Origin: Salsipaludibacter sp963812245
Lineage (GTDB): Bacteria > Actinomycetota > Nitriliruptoria > Nitriliruptorales > Nitriliruptoraceae
Reading direction: 5' to 3'
Assembly: GCA_963812245.1 (NCBI GenBank)
Contig: CAWEUK010000002.1
Coordinates: forward strand, 1,178,001 to 1,242,000
DNA: 64,000 bases
Made by a program: the position numbers and the translations under genes. Positions within the stretch are counted from its first letter, which is position 1; every line of letters begins with the position of its first letter. Under the pieces are notes generated by a model. It saw nothing but the letters and a program-made list of their open reading frames with translations, was not told the DNA's origin and searched no databases. Shown one piece after another: positions 16,549 to 26,405 of the stretch.

Positions 16549-19500
16549 GTGACACGGATGCGAATGACATGGGCGCTCGCGATTGCCGCGCTGCTGGTGG
16601 TTGCCGGCAATCCGTTGGGTCCGGAACCCGCGGTCCAGGCCCAGGAGGTCGTGGTCGACACATCGGCCTCGGCCCAGCAGGTTGCCGAGTCCATCGCAGC
16701 CGATCCGTCCACGGTGACCGGCGCCGCGTGGGCAGAGCGACCAGGTGGGCAACCCACCGCTCGGGCCAGCGGGTTTCTTGCTGGCTTTCCGCGAGATGGT
16801 GCGGATTTCGGCATCCTCACCTCCGGCAACGCCGGTTTGGCCGACGACCCGAACAGTTCGGGCAGCACTGGGGTCTCCAACGGCGGCCAGCCAGTGCGTG
16901 GCACCACTGACTACGACGTCACCGTGCTGCGCATCGACCTGGAGGTGCCCACGGGAACCAACTGCCTGGTGGGCATCCAGTTCCGATTCCTGTCCGACGA
17001 GTTCCCCGAGTTCGTGAACAGCAGCTACAACGACGCCTTCGTGCTCGAGCTTGATGAATCGACGTGGACCACGTCCGGGTCCACCATTTCCGCGCCCGAC
17101 AACTTCGCATTCGACCCTGTCGGCAACGTGATCTCGATCAACGCGGCCGGGGCCACCTCGATGTCGGCCGTCGAGGCGGACGGGACGACCTACGACGGCG
17201 CCACACCGGTCCTGACCGCAGCCACTCCCATCGATCCGGGCAGCCACACCCTGTATCTGTCCATCTTCGACCAGGGCGACCAGATCTACGACTCGGCGGT
17301 CTTCCTCGATGACCTGCGGTTCGGACGCGTCGCTGACGTTGCCAATGACTGCCGACCCGGCGCCCAGGTCGTGGACCGACAGCAGCCGATGCCGTTGCTG
17401 GGTGCCCACGGCATCACCGGTGCGGCTGAGGACATGGTTCCCAACCTCGACTTCGCCGAGGAGGTCGTCGAGGACCTGCCTGACACGCTGTCCACGGACA
17501 CCGCGGCTGTCGGAAGTGTGTGGGACAACGCCCAGACCCTGGCAGAGGATGCCTTCACACTTGCCGATCGAAACGACTCCGGCGCCGTCAACATCATCGC
17601 GCACTCCAAGGGCGGACTCGACAGTCGGGTCGCGATGTGGGCGGTGCCCAACTGGTTCGAGGACCTCGCGATGTTGGCGACGCCCAACGGTGGCTCGGGA
17701 CTCGCCAACACCCTGTGCTTCCTGCGTCGTGTCGGCATCGACGGTGTCTTCGGGGAGATGGGTCCCTGTGACAGTGACGCCGATGGCCTGTACAACCTCC
17801 AGACCGCCTACATCGCCGACGTCTACAACGAGATCGTCAAGGACTCGCCCCAGCACGACTTCTGGGTCGCGGCGGGAGACTGCATGGGAGCCGCCTGGAC
17901 GGACGAGGGTCGAATCGACTGCAATGGCACGTCGCTGGTTGGCCATGATTGCACCGACGTCGACGGATGGGGCGGCTTGGGCGACCCCGACGGCGAGAAC
18001 GCGGTGTGCGTGTGGTCGGCCTTCGCCCAGGTGGCCGGATTCGACCCCGGCGGTCGGCACTTCGCCATCGACCCGGTGTTCCAGGGGCTCAACCACACCG
18101 ACGTTCGCCAGGACGCCTGCCCGAACACCGCCGTGCTGGCGTGGATGTACGGCTCGTTCTATCCCGACAATCCGTGGATCCAGGGCGACGAACAGGCCTG
18201 CGAGGACTTCCCTCGGCTTGACGGGTCGTACGACCCGACCGCCCTGATGCCGATCCCGTCCTCGTCCCTGCAGGCAACGGCCGCTGCCGGCAACGCAACT
18301 GCAGGGCAGGCGGATGCCCCGTCGCTGCAGTTGCAGCGGGTGCAGGCCATCCACCTCTCCGATGACGGCGTCGGGACGTTGCCGGTGACGGACGAGGGCG
18401 ACGGCCTCGGTGTCTTCGTGCTCGCCGACGAGGGCGACCTCGAGGATGTGCGAGTGCACGACGCCGCCGGTCAGCCGATCGCCGCGGAGGTGTCACACGA
18501 CGTTGCGGTGTTCGGTGTCCCCGGTGCGAGGGCACTCCTGTATCCGACAGTCGGGGATGCCACGTTGACGCTGACCGGCCGTCCCGGTGCGCAGATGGCC
18601 GTTTCGACGACGGTCGTGAGTGCGGTCCAGGCGAGCGTGGCGGCACAAGTGCTGTCGCCGGACGAGGTCGAACTGGTCGTCACGATGCGCCACGCCTCGC
18701 CGTCGACGGCCAGGCCATCGGTGGTCGAGGCCCTGGTCGGCAGCGGTCCCGACCGGACACCCATCGACGTTGCCCTGGACAAGGTCAATGGCGCCGAACT
18801 GACCTATCGCACGACGATCACGCCCGAGCGGGGCAGCCACCAGCCGGTCGACATCTTCGTCTCGGGTCCCCATGAGCGCATCGCGACCACCGGGTTCATC
18901 GTCGAGGACGGCACTGGCTCCATTGATCGCCTCGTGGCCGACGCCCTCGTCGACACCGACGGCGACGGCCGCGACGACGCGCTGCAGCTGACGATCGCCG
19001 TGTCCACGGACGTGGCTGGTCCCCACCAGCTGTCGCTGCAACTCACCATCGACGACACCGTCGTGGGCACCGGGCCCGGCCAGGCCGACCTGGTGGCCGG
19101 CACGAACACGATGGACGTGACGATCGGCCTGGACGAAATGGCGTCGGTCGGGCTGGCCGGTCCATGGGAGGTCACCGACCTCGTGCTCACACGCGGGCCC
19201 GAGCGCACATGGATCGCCAGGGCCGACTCGTTGGGTTTGACTTCGCCAGTCGCGCGCGAAGTCCTGGGCGCCGGTGGCCTCGAGATCAGCCGCCCGATCG
19301 GGAACGGTTCGGACGCCGACCTCGACGGCCTGCTCGACACGCTCACGTGGAGCTGGACCACGTGGGTGCCCGAGGCTGGCACCTACGAGTTCGAGGGGAT
19401 CTTCCTGGGCCCCCGTGGCCAGCAGCTGTCCTCGCTCACCCTGGTCACCGATCTCGTGGAAGGTCCCAACGACCTCTCCGAGACGCTCGACGGGGCGCTC

Positions 19501-19896
19501 GTCGGCGGCCACCTCGCCGGGCGCTACTCGCTGGTGGACCTGACGGTCACCTCGGGCGAGGACCCGACGTCGTTCGATCGTGCTCCAGCCGGGTTCACGG
19601 ACTTCCTCGACCCGGCCCAGTGGACGGCTGGCACGCCCGACATGGACACCCTCATCGCCCTGTGGAGGACTGGCCACGACGCCGACCAGATCTTCACGCA
19701 AGGGCTGTACCAGTCAGAACTCAACCGCCTCCTGCGGGCGCAGGACGCGCTGGCTGCCGGCGACGTCGATGGTGCAGTCGGCGAGTTGGCGACCTTCCGC
19801 AAGCACGTCGAAGTCCGTGAGAACAAGCTCGATCCCGAGCTCCGGTCGCAGCTCCTGGGCTACTCGAGCGAACTGATCGACACCCTCGGTGGCTAG
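16549..19896 (+). CDS. Secreted protein: choice-of-anchor-L-like domain plus alpha/beta-hydrolase lipase domain
   Basis: About 1115 residues. The signal peptide (MTWALAIAALLVVAG, cleavage near VQA-QE) supports the start at GTG 16549 or ATG 16558. Residues 40-265 resemble the choice-of-anchor L domain: an ADPSTVTGAAW start, GILTSGNA, then VGIQFRFLSDEFPEFVNSSYNDAF and a late LDDLRFG. Residues 280-560 look like a lipase of the PGAP1/triacylglycerol type with nucleophile elbow AHSKGG (Ser353) after VNII. The last 500 residues form Ig-like repeats containing a DTDGDGRDDALQLT calcium-loop-like motif. It is probably an extracellular esterase or lipase held near the surface. The small lipoprotein gene overlaps its end by 8 bases. 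Confidence 0.8.
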   Translation: MTRMRMTWALAIAALLVVAGNPLGPEPAVQAQEVVVDTSASAQQVAESIAADPSTVTGAAWAERPGGQPTARASGFLAGFPRDGADFGILTSGNAGLADDPNSSGSTGVSNGGQPVRGTTDYDVTVLRIDLEVPTGTNCLVGIQFRFLSDEFPEFVNSSYNDAFVLELDESTWTTSGSTISAPDNFAFDPVGNVISINAAGATSMSAVEADGTTYDGATPVLTAATPIDPGSHTLYLSIFDQGDQIYDSAVFLDDLRFGRVADVANDCRPGAQVVDRQQPMPLLGAHGITGAAEDMVPNLDFAEEVVEDLPDTLSTDTAAVGSVWDNAQTLAEDAFTLADRNDSGAVNIIAHSKGGLDSRVAMWAVPNWFEDLAMLATPNGGSGLANTLCFLRRVGIDGVFGEMGPCDSDADGLYNLQTAYIADVYNEIVKDSPQHDFWVAAGDCMGAAWTDEGRIDCNGTSLVGHDCTDVDGWGGLGDPDGENAVCVWSAFAQVAGFDPGGRHFAIDPVFQGLNHTDVRQDACPNTAVLAWMYGSFYPDNPWIQGDEQACEDFPRLDGSYDPTALMPIPSSSLQATAAAGNATAGQADAPSLQLQRVQAIHLSDDGVGTLPVTDEGDGLGVFVLADEGDLEDVRVHDAAGQPIAAEVSHDVAVFGVPGARALLYPTVGDATLTLTGRPGAQMAVSTTVVSAVQASVAAQVLSPDEVELVVTMRHASPSTARPSVVEALVGSGPDRTPIDVALDKVNGAELTYRTTITPERGSHQPVDIFVSGPHERIATTGFIVEDGTGSIDRLVADALVDTDGDGRDDALQLTIAVSTDVAGPHQLSLQLTIDDTVVGTGPGQADLVAGTNTMDVTIGLDEMASVGLAGPWEVTDLVLTRGPERTWIARADSLGLTSPVAREVLGAGGLEISRPIGNGSDADLDGLLDTLTWSWTTWVPEAGTYEFEGIFLGPRGQQLSSLTLVTDLVEGPNDLSETLDGALVGGHLAGRYSLVDLTVTSGEDPTSFDRAPAGFTDFLDPAQWTAGTPDMDTLIALWRTGHDADQIFTQGLYQSELNRLLRAQDALAAGDVDGAVGELATFRKHVEVRENKLDPELRSQLLGYSSELIDTLGG

Positions 19897-20341
19897 GGGT
19901 CCCGGGCGTCGGCGTGTGGCGACCTTGATCGTCGTGGTGGCGATGCTCACGGGGTGCAGCAATGGAGATCTGCTCGAGACCCTGCGCGCAGAGCCGATCC
20001 TGCAACAACCCCCCGGAGGTGTGGAACTGGCCACGTCCGAGACCGCGGGCAGTTCCGTCGGGTTCGAGACTCCGGCCCGGGTGGAGGTGATCTGGGGCAT
20101 CGACGACCCGACGGCCACGGCGGACTGGTACCTGGCAGAGTTCGGCGCCAGCTACGACCTCGACCTCAACGAGGCGGATCAGTGGCTGGGCGGGAGGCAG
20201 GCCGGTGACGTCCGCGTCAACGTCTCGGTGCGAACCTGGAGTGGCCTGGCCGATGCGAAATGGGACACCATGACGACCGAGGTGGACGACGTCGCCTCCT
20301 GGGATGGCCCAGTCGTGGTCGTCCGCGCCTCCAGCGGGTGA
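19889..20341 (+). CDS. Small lipoprotein of unknown function
   Basis: A 150-residue protein with an Arg-rich start, a hydrophobic stretch VATLIVVVAMLTGC giving a lipobox Cys at about residue 23, and a mature part with no family I recognise (VEVIWGIDDPTATADWYLAEF is its best-ordered segment). The GTG start lies 8 bases inside the lipase gene, so the two are co-translated. The lipoprotein may assist or anchor the secreted lipase, but that is inferred only from position. Confidence 0.75.
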   Translation: MARGPGRRRVATLIVVVAMLTGCSNGDLLETLRAEPILQQPPGGVELATSETAGSSVGFETPARVEVIWGIDDPTATADWYLAEFGASYDLDLNEADQWLGGRQAGDVRVNVSVRTWSGLADAKWDTMTTEVDDVASWDGPVVVVRASSG

Positions 20342-20378
20342 CGACGGGACGGGGGTGTCTCGGGCGTGTCGGCCGGTG

Positions 20379-23210
20379 CTACCCGACGGCCACGTCCCGG
20401 AACACGGTGCCGTACAGGCCCCACGGGTCGTCGGTGTTCTGTTCGTGGGTCAACACGAGCGTCGACGTCGGCATCTCGTCGTCGTCGAACGTGTCGCGGA
20501 TGACCTCGAGGCTGGGGTAGGGCGACCCGGTGTAGTTGATGCTGACCTGGCCGTCGTCGGCACGCTCCAGCAGCACCGCGCCGATGATCGCCGGAGCCGC
20601 GCCGGCCACGATCTCGGGCGTCACCGAGTTGATGAACCGGAAGTCGAACCCGATTCCGCCATTGCGGATCTCCTCGATCCCGGGTCCGTACTGACGCAGG
20701 AGGCTGGGGTATTCCACTTCGGGAAGCGCCGCGACGTTGCCCATGTTGCGCATCTCGATCGGCAGGGCAGCCACCTCACCGTTGCCGTCGTGGGTCCGGT
20801 ATGCCACCACGGTCGCGAGGCCACGTTCGTGGTCGGCCAGGATCTTGACGCGGGCGGGCACGTCGTAGTCGGCGATCTGGTCACCGGTCACGAAGCCGCG
20901 GTCGTCACCATCGCCACACGTGGGTGAGAAGCCAGGGATCAGGCAGACCGACTGCGGCATGATGAACAACTGCAGTCGGGTGCGACCGTGGCCTTCCCAC
21001 ACGGGGATGGGGAACTGGGCGACCTGGTCGAGATCCGGGTCGAAGTCCGCGAAGAGCAATGGCGGTGGCAGGGCGTCGTCGCGCATCCAGCGACCGTCGA
21101 AGGCCAGGCCCACGGACCGCCCGACCTGGCCCTGCGTCAGGTCCTCCATCATCACCGCAGTGTCGTCGTGCTGGAGGTCGGAGTAGATGTAGTCGATCGA
21201 CTTGGACCGGTGCTCCGACGTGCTGGCCAGCCCCTGCAACGGCAGGTCCACGTCGAAACAGTGTGTCGCGACGATCTCGGATCCCAGCGTGGGCGACCCG
21301 GGGACCGCCGTGCGACTGAGGCCGGCCCTGCCGAAGGCGCACTGCTGGCCGTCTGCGTTGCGGCCAACGAGCAGCCCCAGGAACGCCATGCTGTCCTCTT
21401 CGATGGTGTCGTCGGGGGCCACGTCGACCTTGACGTGGTCGAAGTTGCCGTCGGCGTCGCGCCACTGGACCTGCAGGGGCTTGTCGTCGGCGTGCCGGCA
21501 CACGGCGAAGTAGGCCGCGTCCTCGTCGGTTGACGCCCTCGCCATCAGGCAGGCCTTCCCCGACTTGTTGGGGACATGGCTGTTGGGCGTGGACACCCAC
21601 GTGGACCAGTCGTCGGCACCGACGCCGTCGCTGGTCGTGTGGGCGAAGTGGAACGCATCGGGGCCGCCCTTCCACAGGTCCTTGTCCGCCTGGGCACGCA
21701 CGGTGATCGCCCGTCCCGGTTCCTCGTACTCGCCGGCGTCGGGCCATGCGCCACGATCAGTGACGAGGAACGGCCAGCCATGGGCGTTGTGCGTGGCCGT
21801 CCAGGGGTCCTGCAGGTAGTTGGCCTTGTCGGTTGCGAGGTGGTGGACGCCGCCGTCGCGCGCGGCGGTGTACTCGTCGCGACCGTTCAGCCCGTAGTTG
21901 CGCAGCACCAGGCCAGCTGCGCGCACATCCGCGGCCAGGCCGGCATCGAAGCCGCCGTGGTTCAGGAACACCACGTCGGAGTCATCGACTCCGTCACGCG
22001 GGAACGTGTCGACCGCCGGCGCTCGGAACGCGACGGCTCCCCCCTCCGCCACGTACTCCTCCTGGCGCGCCTCCTCTTCGGTCAGCACGAACAGGAACCT
22101 GCCACGCAGGGCGTCCAGGCTGGGCCAGTCGCAGACCTGTTCGCCGTCCACCTCCAACGTCACTGCCTCCACCAGGGTCGTGGCCTGGGGGCAGGCGGCC
22201 ATGAAGTCGGCCGGCGACACCACCAGGTCGCCGCCGCCGAATCGTGGATCTGTCAACAACGAGTCGAAGTCGGCCGGTCGGTGACCATCCTCCCAGTCGT
22301 CCTTGAGGTCCACGAAGACCGTCACGACTTCGTGGTCGGGGTAGGTCTCGTGGAACGCTGCCAGTTCGTCGAGGCAGTCCGTCAGCAGGTTGCAGGTGGT
22401 GTAGTCGTCGGTCGGGAACGCGTCGTGCAGCACACGCCAGTCGGCGTCGGGCGCGCTGTTGGTGTGGATGTCGAGTTCCAACGAACGGATCCGGTGGAAC
22501 ACCAGCTGGTCCTGCAGCGACTCCTTGCGCAGGTAGGAGTTGTGGGTCGACTTCTGCTGCACCTCGGCGTAGGTCGGCAGGTTGCCGGACAGGACGTCGC
22601 CGATGGCGTCGGCGAGTTCGTCGGCGTCGTCGGCCGAGAAGTAGTCACCGCCGGTCACCTCCGCGATGCACTGCAGTTCTGCGGCGGCGCTGCCGGGCGC
22701 GCGGAAGCCGACGGTGTGAACCTTGAACTCGACCTCGGCCTCGGCGTACAGCGACGCGGCAACCGGGCAGGGGTCCCCGCACGAGGAGGCACCGTCGGAT
22801 ATCAGCACGACGACGCGTCCGTCGGGATCGTCGGGGAGGTCGGTGACACCAGCGACCAGCGCGGCGGGTGTGGGCGTGCCCCCGCCGGCGGACAACTGCG
22901 CGATCGCCGTGTCCAGGTCCCCACGGTTGTCCGTCGCGACGGGCACCCGCAGGATGCCGCCGTTGTTGCAGGAGCCCGCGTAGGACCGCAGGCCGACGGG
23001 TTGTTCGCTTGGCAGGGCCCCGATTGCGGTGGTCAGCGCAGCCTTCGCCTGGGCCAATGGGGTGCCCGACATCGAGCCGGACGTGTCGACGATGAAGACG
23101 ACGGATGCCTGGCCGTCCGAGGCACCCTGGGCAGCCGCCACGCTGGGTGGCAGCGCCAGGGCGATCAGGGTGAGGACGACGAGGGCGAGGCGAGGGATCC
23201 GGGTCGGCAT
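20379..23210 (-). CDS. Secreted VWA domain fused to PI-PLC-like phosphodiesterase domain
   Basis: A 943-residue protein with signal peptide (LALVVLTLIALALPPSVAAAQ). Residues 36-200 are a von Willebrand A domain with an intact MIDAS (DTSGSMSG, later GGGTPT and VLISDGASS). From about 210 a phosphatidylinositol-phospholipase C-like barrel starts: STHNSYLRKESLQDQL with the first catalytic-type His, LELDIHTN, then WRVLHDAF with the second, and LDELAAFHETYPDHEVVTVFVDLKD. The last 350 residues are unassigned beta-rich sequence containing KACLMAR and several Cys. VWA proteins bind partners through a metal; PLC-like enzymes cleave phosphodiesters in lipids. I know of no described protein joining the two. 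ATG 23210 is preferred to the upstream start since it begins the signal peptide. Confidence 0.83.
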   Translation of the reverse strand: MPTRIPRLALVVLTLIALALPPSVAAAQGASDGQASVVFIVDTSGSMSGTPLAQAKAALTTAIGALPSEQPVGLRSYAGSCNNGGILRVPVATDNRGDLDTAIAQLSAGGGTPTPAALVAGVTDLPDDPDGRVVVLISDGASSCGDPCPVAASLYAEAEVEFKVHTVGFRAPGSAAAELQCIAEVTGGDYFSADDADELADAIGDVLSGNLPTYAEVQQKSTHNSYLRKESLQDQLVFHRIRSLELDIHTNSAPDADWRVLHDAFPTDDYTTCNLLTDCLDELAAFHETYPDHEVVTVFVDLKDDWEDGHRPADFDSLLTDPRFGGGDLVVSPADFMAACPQATTLVEAVTLEVDGEQVCDWPSLDALRGRFLFVLTEEEARQEEYVAEGGAVAFRAPAVDTFPRDGVDDSDVVFLNHGGFDAGLAADVRAAGLVLRNYGLNGRDEYTAARDGGVHHLATDKANYLQDPWTATHNAHGWPFLVTDRGAWPDAGEYEEPGRAITVRAQADKDLWKGGPDAFHFAHTTSDGVGADDWSTWVSTPNSHVPNKSGKACLMARASTDEDAAYFAVCRHADDKPLQVQWRDADGNFDHVKVDVAPDDTIEEDSMAFLGLLVGRNADGQQCAFGRAGLSRTAVPGSPTLGSEIVATHCFDVDLPLQGLASTSEHRSKSIDYIYSDLQHDDTAVMMEDLTQGQVGRSVGLAFDGRWMRDDALPPPLLFADFDPDLDQVAQFPIPVWEGHGRTRLQLFIMPQSVCLIPGFSPTCGDGDDRGFVTGDQIADYDVPARVKILADHERGLATVVAYRTHDGNGEVAALPIEMRNMGNVAALPEVEYPSLLRQYGPGIEEIRNGGIGFDFRFINSVTPEIVAGAAPAIIGAVLLERADDGQVSINYTGSPYPSLEVIRDTFDDDEMPTSTLVLTHEQNTDDPWGLYGTVFRDVAVG

Positions 23211-23460
23211 GCGGGCATCCAGTGTCGAGTGTGGGATGGCCCCGGTGAGCGATGGCACGAACAGGCCATCGTGGAACCTAGTCGTCGCATCGTCGCTCGT
23301 CGCGGTGTTTCAACGTCGGTCGTTGCTTGCCACGATCACGCGCCCGCACCGAGAACGAGGCATGTGAGTATCAGGCTCCTGGTGACCTCCTCCTGTCCGG
23401 TGGCCGGTCCACGCGACGTGGGGGCGTCGCCCGGCCAGACATCGAGGAAGGCACACGACC

Positions 23461-24657
23461 ATGAACGAGGGAAACGCACGGGTGGCCCGCAGGATCGCGG
23501 GCATCGAAGTGAACGCACTCACGGCTGCTGGCACATTGCCCAGCGGGCCGTTGCGAGGTGCTCACATCTCCAAGGAGTCCACGCCCGTCCACGACCTGAC
23601 CGGGGATGTGTTGTTCCACAGGATTCCGATCGTGCGGGAGCGTGAGCAGGTTGCCTACGTCGACATCGCCGTCAACGAAGTGCTCGGGGATCCATTGGTG
23701 GCGGTGTCATTCGGCCTGCCCTGGAACCCGTCGGCGATCGTGGGCGAGGCGCGAGAGCACGCCCGCGACCAGGGGCTGCGCGTCGACAAGGCGGACGAGG
23801 TCCGATTCGTCGACTACAGCCACCCCAAGGTTGCGATCCAGTTCCTGCGCGATGGGGAGGAGTTGGCGATGATCGAGTGGCAGACCTGGCGGCCCGTCCC
23901 GACGGCGGACGAACGCAGCGATGGCAGGTACCAGCAGAAGCCGCGGCGCCCGCTCGAGCCGAGCAACTTCGAACGCTGGAGCCTTGTCGAAGAGCTTCCC
24001 GACGAACTGCGGGAACAGCGTGCCGACTCGTTCCGTAGGCGTCTGGCGAACCTCCAGGAGTTCCAGGTCGACCTTGACGTGTACCGGATCGAACCCCACG
24101 ACTGGGTGCCGAAACTGACGTTCAAGCTGGTTGACACCCGCGACATCGACTATTCGCTGCGGGCCGGCGACCACCAGATGTGCTACGAACTTCGAGGTCA
24201 GGAGACCAGTGTCTGGTGCGTCGGGGCGAGTGTGCAGATGCTGTTGGACTTCTATCGGTACGCGTACACGCAGGTACGGCTTGCCCAGGAGCTCGGGCTT
24301 GGCACCCTCGCCAACCCGAACGGGCTGCCCTACGCCCGGGTGGCCGACGTCGTGACGGCAATCGAGGCGTTGACGAGCAACGGGCTGGATGCGACCATGA
24401 TCACCAATCCGGGCTTCAGCACGTTCAAGGATGAGATCCGTGCGAACCGGCCGCTCATCAGCTTCGTGCCGGGCCACTCCAGGACTGTGGCTGGCTACAC
24501 CGAGAGCCTGATCGCGCCGATCAACAGCGACCCCTACCGCGGACTGCTTGTCTACGATCCGTGGCCGCCGAATGCCGGCGTCATCACTCGCTGGGAGAAC
24601 TTCGCCACCCAGACCTACCAGTACGCCTACACCGCCGAGGTCGGAACGATCCCATGA
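23461..24657 (+). CDS. C39-like papain-fold cysteine protease
   Basis: A 398-residue protein with a GAGGAAGG site before ATG. Residues 1-230 are unassigned and contain a repeat-free alpha/beta region. From about 240 a C39_2-type fold appears: GQETSVWCVGASVQMLLDFYRY holds the oxyanion Gln and the nucleophile Cys, a later SFVPGHSRTVAGY supplies the His, and LLVYDPWPPNAG the third polar residue. There is no signal peptide, so it probably acts in the cytoplasm or leaves by a non-Sec route. Such domains process peptides or act as bacteriocin-type peptidases, but no transporter is adjacent. Its stop overlaps the next gene (ATGA). Confidence 0.8.
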   Translation: MNEGNARVARRIAGIEVNALTAAGTLPSGPLRGAHISKESTPVHDLTGDVLFHRIPIVREREQVAYVDIAVNEVLGDPLVAVSFGLPWNPSAIVGEAREHARDQGLRVDKADEVRFVDYSHPKVAIQFLRDGEELAMIEWQTWRPVPTADERSDGRYQQKPRRPLEPSNFERWSLVEELPDELREQRADSFRRRLANLQEFQVDLDVYRIEPHDWVPKLTFKLVDTRDIDYSLRAGDHQMCYELRGQETSVWCVGASVQMLLDFYRYAYTQVRLAQELGLGTLANPNGLPYARVADVVTAIEALTSNGLDATMITNPGFSTFKDEIRANRPLISFVPGHSRTVAGYTESLIAPINSDPYRGLLVYDPWPPNAGVITRWENFATQTYQYAYTAEVGTIP

Positions 24658-25100
24658 CCGACGACGAACGCGCCCCCGACGAGGTGCGTCGACGGGCCGT
24701 TGCGTTCACCGACACCCCGGCCCTGCTGGCCGACCCGGTCCCGGTGCGCGACCCACGGGGACGCCTGTACTCGTGGTTCGTCCCGCTGGTCGATGGCGAC
24801 GGGCTCGTGGGCTTCGTCGAGTTGCTGCCCGACCTGACCCACCGACGCAGCTCGACCTTCGCGACCGGTCGTGGCGGCCCGCCGTCCGCCGCATCGTGGC
24901 TGGATCCGGCCGTCGTGGCTGCCCGCGCAGGGACCGAGTTGGACGACGGCGAGGTGGCGGGTGCCCCGCAGCTGTCGTTCGACGCGGTACCCGACCGCCT
25001 GGCCTGGGCCGTACCGGTTGGTGGACCACGTGGCCCCCGGATCGTCTACGTCGCCGGCGACAGTGCCTGGTCCGGCCCTGCGGCAACCGGCCTGGGTTGA
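24654..25100 (+). CDS. Unknown small protein coupled to the C39-like protease
   Basis: A 148-residue protein starting with the ATG of ATGA at the end of the protease gene. It has no signal peptide and no family I recognise. Short well-formed strands (GRLYSWFVPLVDGDGLVGFVELLPDL) suggest a PepSY-like or Cys-protease-inhibitor-like small beta fold. Tight coupling to the protease suggests an inhibitor, immunity protein or substrate, which is inference from position only. Confidence 0.72.
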   Translation: MTDDERAPDEVRRRAVAFTDTPALLADPVPVRDPRGRLYSWFVPLVDGDGLVGFVELLPDLTHRRSSTFATGRGGPPSAASWLDPAVVAARAGTELDDGEVAGAPQLSFDAVPDRLAWAVPVGGPRGPRIVYVAGDSAWSGPAATGLG

Positions 25101-25127
25101 AGCCTGGCCATCTGGGCGGGGCCAGGT

Positions 25128-26405
25128 CTACCCCTCGGCGAGGTGGGCGGCCGCCTTGTTCGCCATGGCGATCTCGCGTCGCAGGAGTCGGACCCTGTCG
25201 TCGTACTCATCCGTGTCCTCCGCGATCCCGCGCGCGTTGAGCACTCGCAATCGAGCCGTCGCTGCATCGATGCACGCGTGCAGCCTCACCGAACCCTCGC
25301 GACGCCAGACTGCAAGCCTGTGCTCGTACTGCTGGAGTCGTGCATGGGACTCCGCGAGCGATTCGCGATACTCGGCATCGAGTTCGGTCGCGGTGGACGG
25401 ATCGATCCGGCCGGCGTCGACAGCGCCAGCGAGGCGAGCGATGGTCGCCTCCGTCGTCGCAATCTCCTCGCGCGCGCCCTCGATGGCACGGACCACATGC
25501 GGGATGTCGACCACGGCGTGTGCCCGAACAGCCACGAGTTGGGCTTCCTCCCTGGACGACGCCCCCAGGGCAACTGCCACCTGTGCCTGCGCCACGTCGA
25601 TCAACACCTCCAGCATTTGGACGTCCTCTGAGACGACCTGAACGGTGGTGGGGAGGCCCTGAACGCGCTCCGCAACGTCCACGAAGGGCGCCAGGAGGAC
25701 GTCCTGCCACGGATTGGGCTTGGCCACCACGGTGGACACCGCACTGGTCACGGCTCCGGTGGCCTTCGTGGTGGCCTTCTTGAACCCGGTCTTGAGCTTT
25801 TCGGTCGTCGCCTGGGGTGCGGGGATCTGCTGGGTGGGTGCCTGCTCGACCTGGGCGGCGTCGTCAGGTGTGCCACGTGTGATGCCGATTCGCACCGCAT
25901 CCAGGAGCTCGCCCACCTGTCCGAGGTTCACCAGGACGGGACGCCATTCGCGGGTCCTCCACTCGAGTTCCTGCAGGCTCGCAGCGAGAGTCGCGGTGGT
26001 CGCGGATTCGTCGGAACGCACATCGCGAAGCGTCGCCGATGTTGCCGTCAGGCAGTCCACGTAGTCGTCGAAGGCCTCCACCGTGGACGCCACGATCTTC
26101 GTCCATTCATCGAGAGACGTCCCGGTCTGCTGGCGCACGACCTGGGTGGCAACGCCGCGGGCAGCCTTGATCGCGGCCTGGATCGGCAGGCCAATGATGC
26201 CGTAGTCGCCCGGTGCGCCCCCGACGTGCGAGATTCCCCCGAGCGCCGCGTCCAGCGACGCCAGGGTGTCCCGAATCTCTCGGCACGATCCCGCCAGCGT
26301 GGTCGCGTTGCGATCCAGCGCCAGGCACGCCGCCTCCAGCCCCGCGGTGTCGTCCGGAAGGTGCGTCGATTCGTCCGCGTGGTGTCTCGTCGGGTCCCCG
26401 TGCAT
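25128..26405 (-). CDS. Long helical protein of unknown function
   Basis: A 425-residue, strongly helical protein with heptad-like Ala/Leu/Glu patterning in residues 20-200 and 260-425. An Ala/Thr/Gln/Pro-rich linker (QQIPAPQATTEKLKTGFKKATTK) separates the halves. A weakly hydrophobic stretch AVTSAVSTVVA follows, but no clear membrane segment. ATG 26405 has GAGGGGG upstream. The N-terminal half (LDRNATTLAGSCREIRDTL) resembles the long helical hairpins of type VII secretion-related proteins, but no WxG motif is clear. It is convergent with the protease pair. Confidence 0.7.
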   Translation of the reverse strand: MHGDPTRHHADESTHLPDDTAGLEAACLALDRNATTLAGSCREIRDTLASLDAALGGISHVGGAPGDYGIIGLPIQAAIKAARGVATQVVRQQTGTSLDEWTKIVASTVEAFDDYVDCLTATSATLRDVRSDESATTATLAASLQELEWRTREWRPVLVNLGQVGELLDAVRIGITRGTPDDAAQVEQAPTQQIPAPQATTEKLKTGFKKATTKATGAVTSAVSTVVAKPNPWQDVLLAPFVDVAERVQGLPTTVQVVSEDVQMLEVLIDVAQAQVAVALGASSREEAQLVAVRAHAVVDIPHVVRAIEGAREEIATTEATIARLAGAVDAGRIDPSTATELDAEYRESLAESHARLQQYEHRLAVWRREGSVRLHACIDAATARLRVLNARGIAEDTDEYDDRVRLLRREIAMANKAAAHLAEG

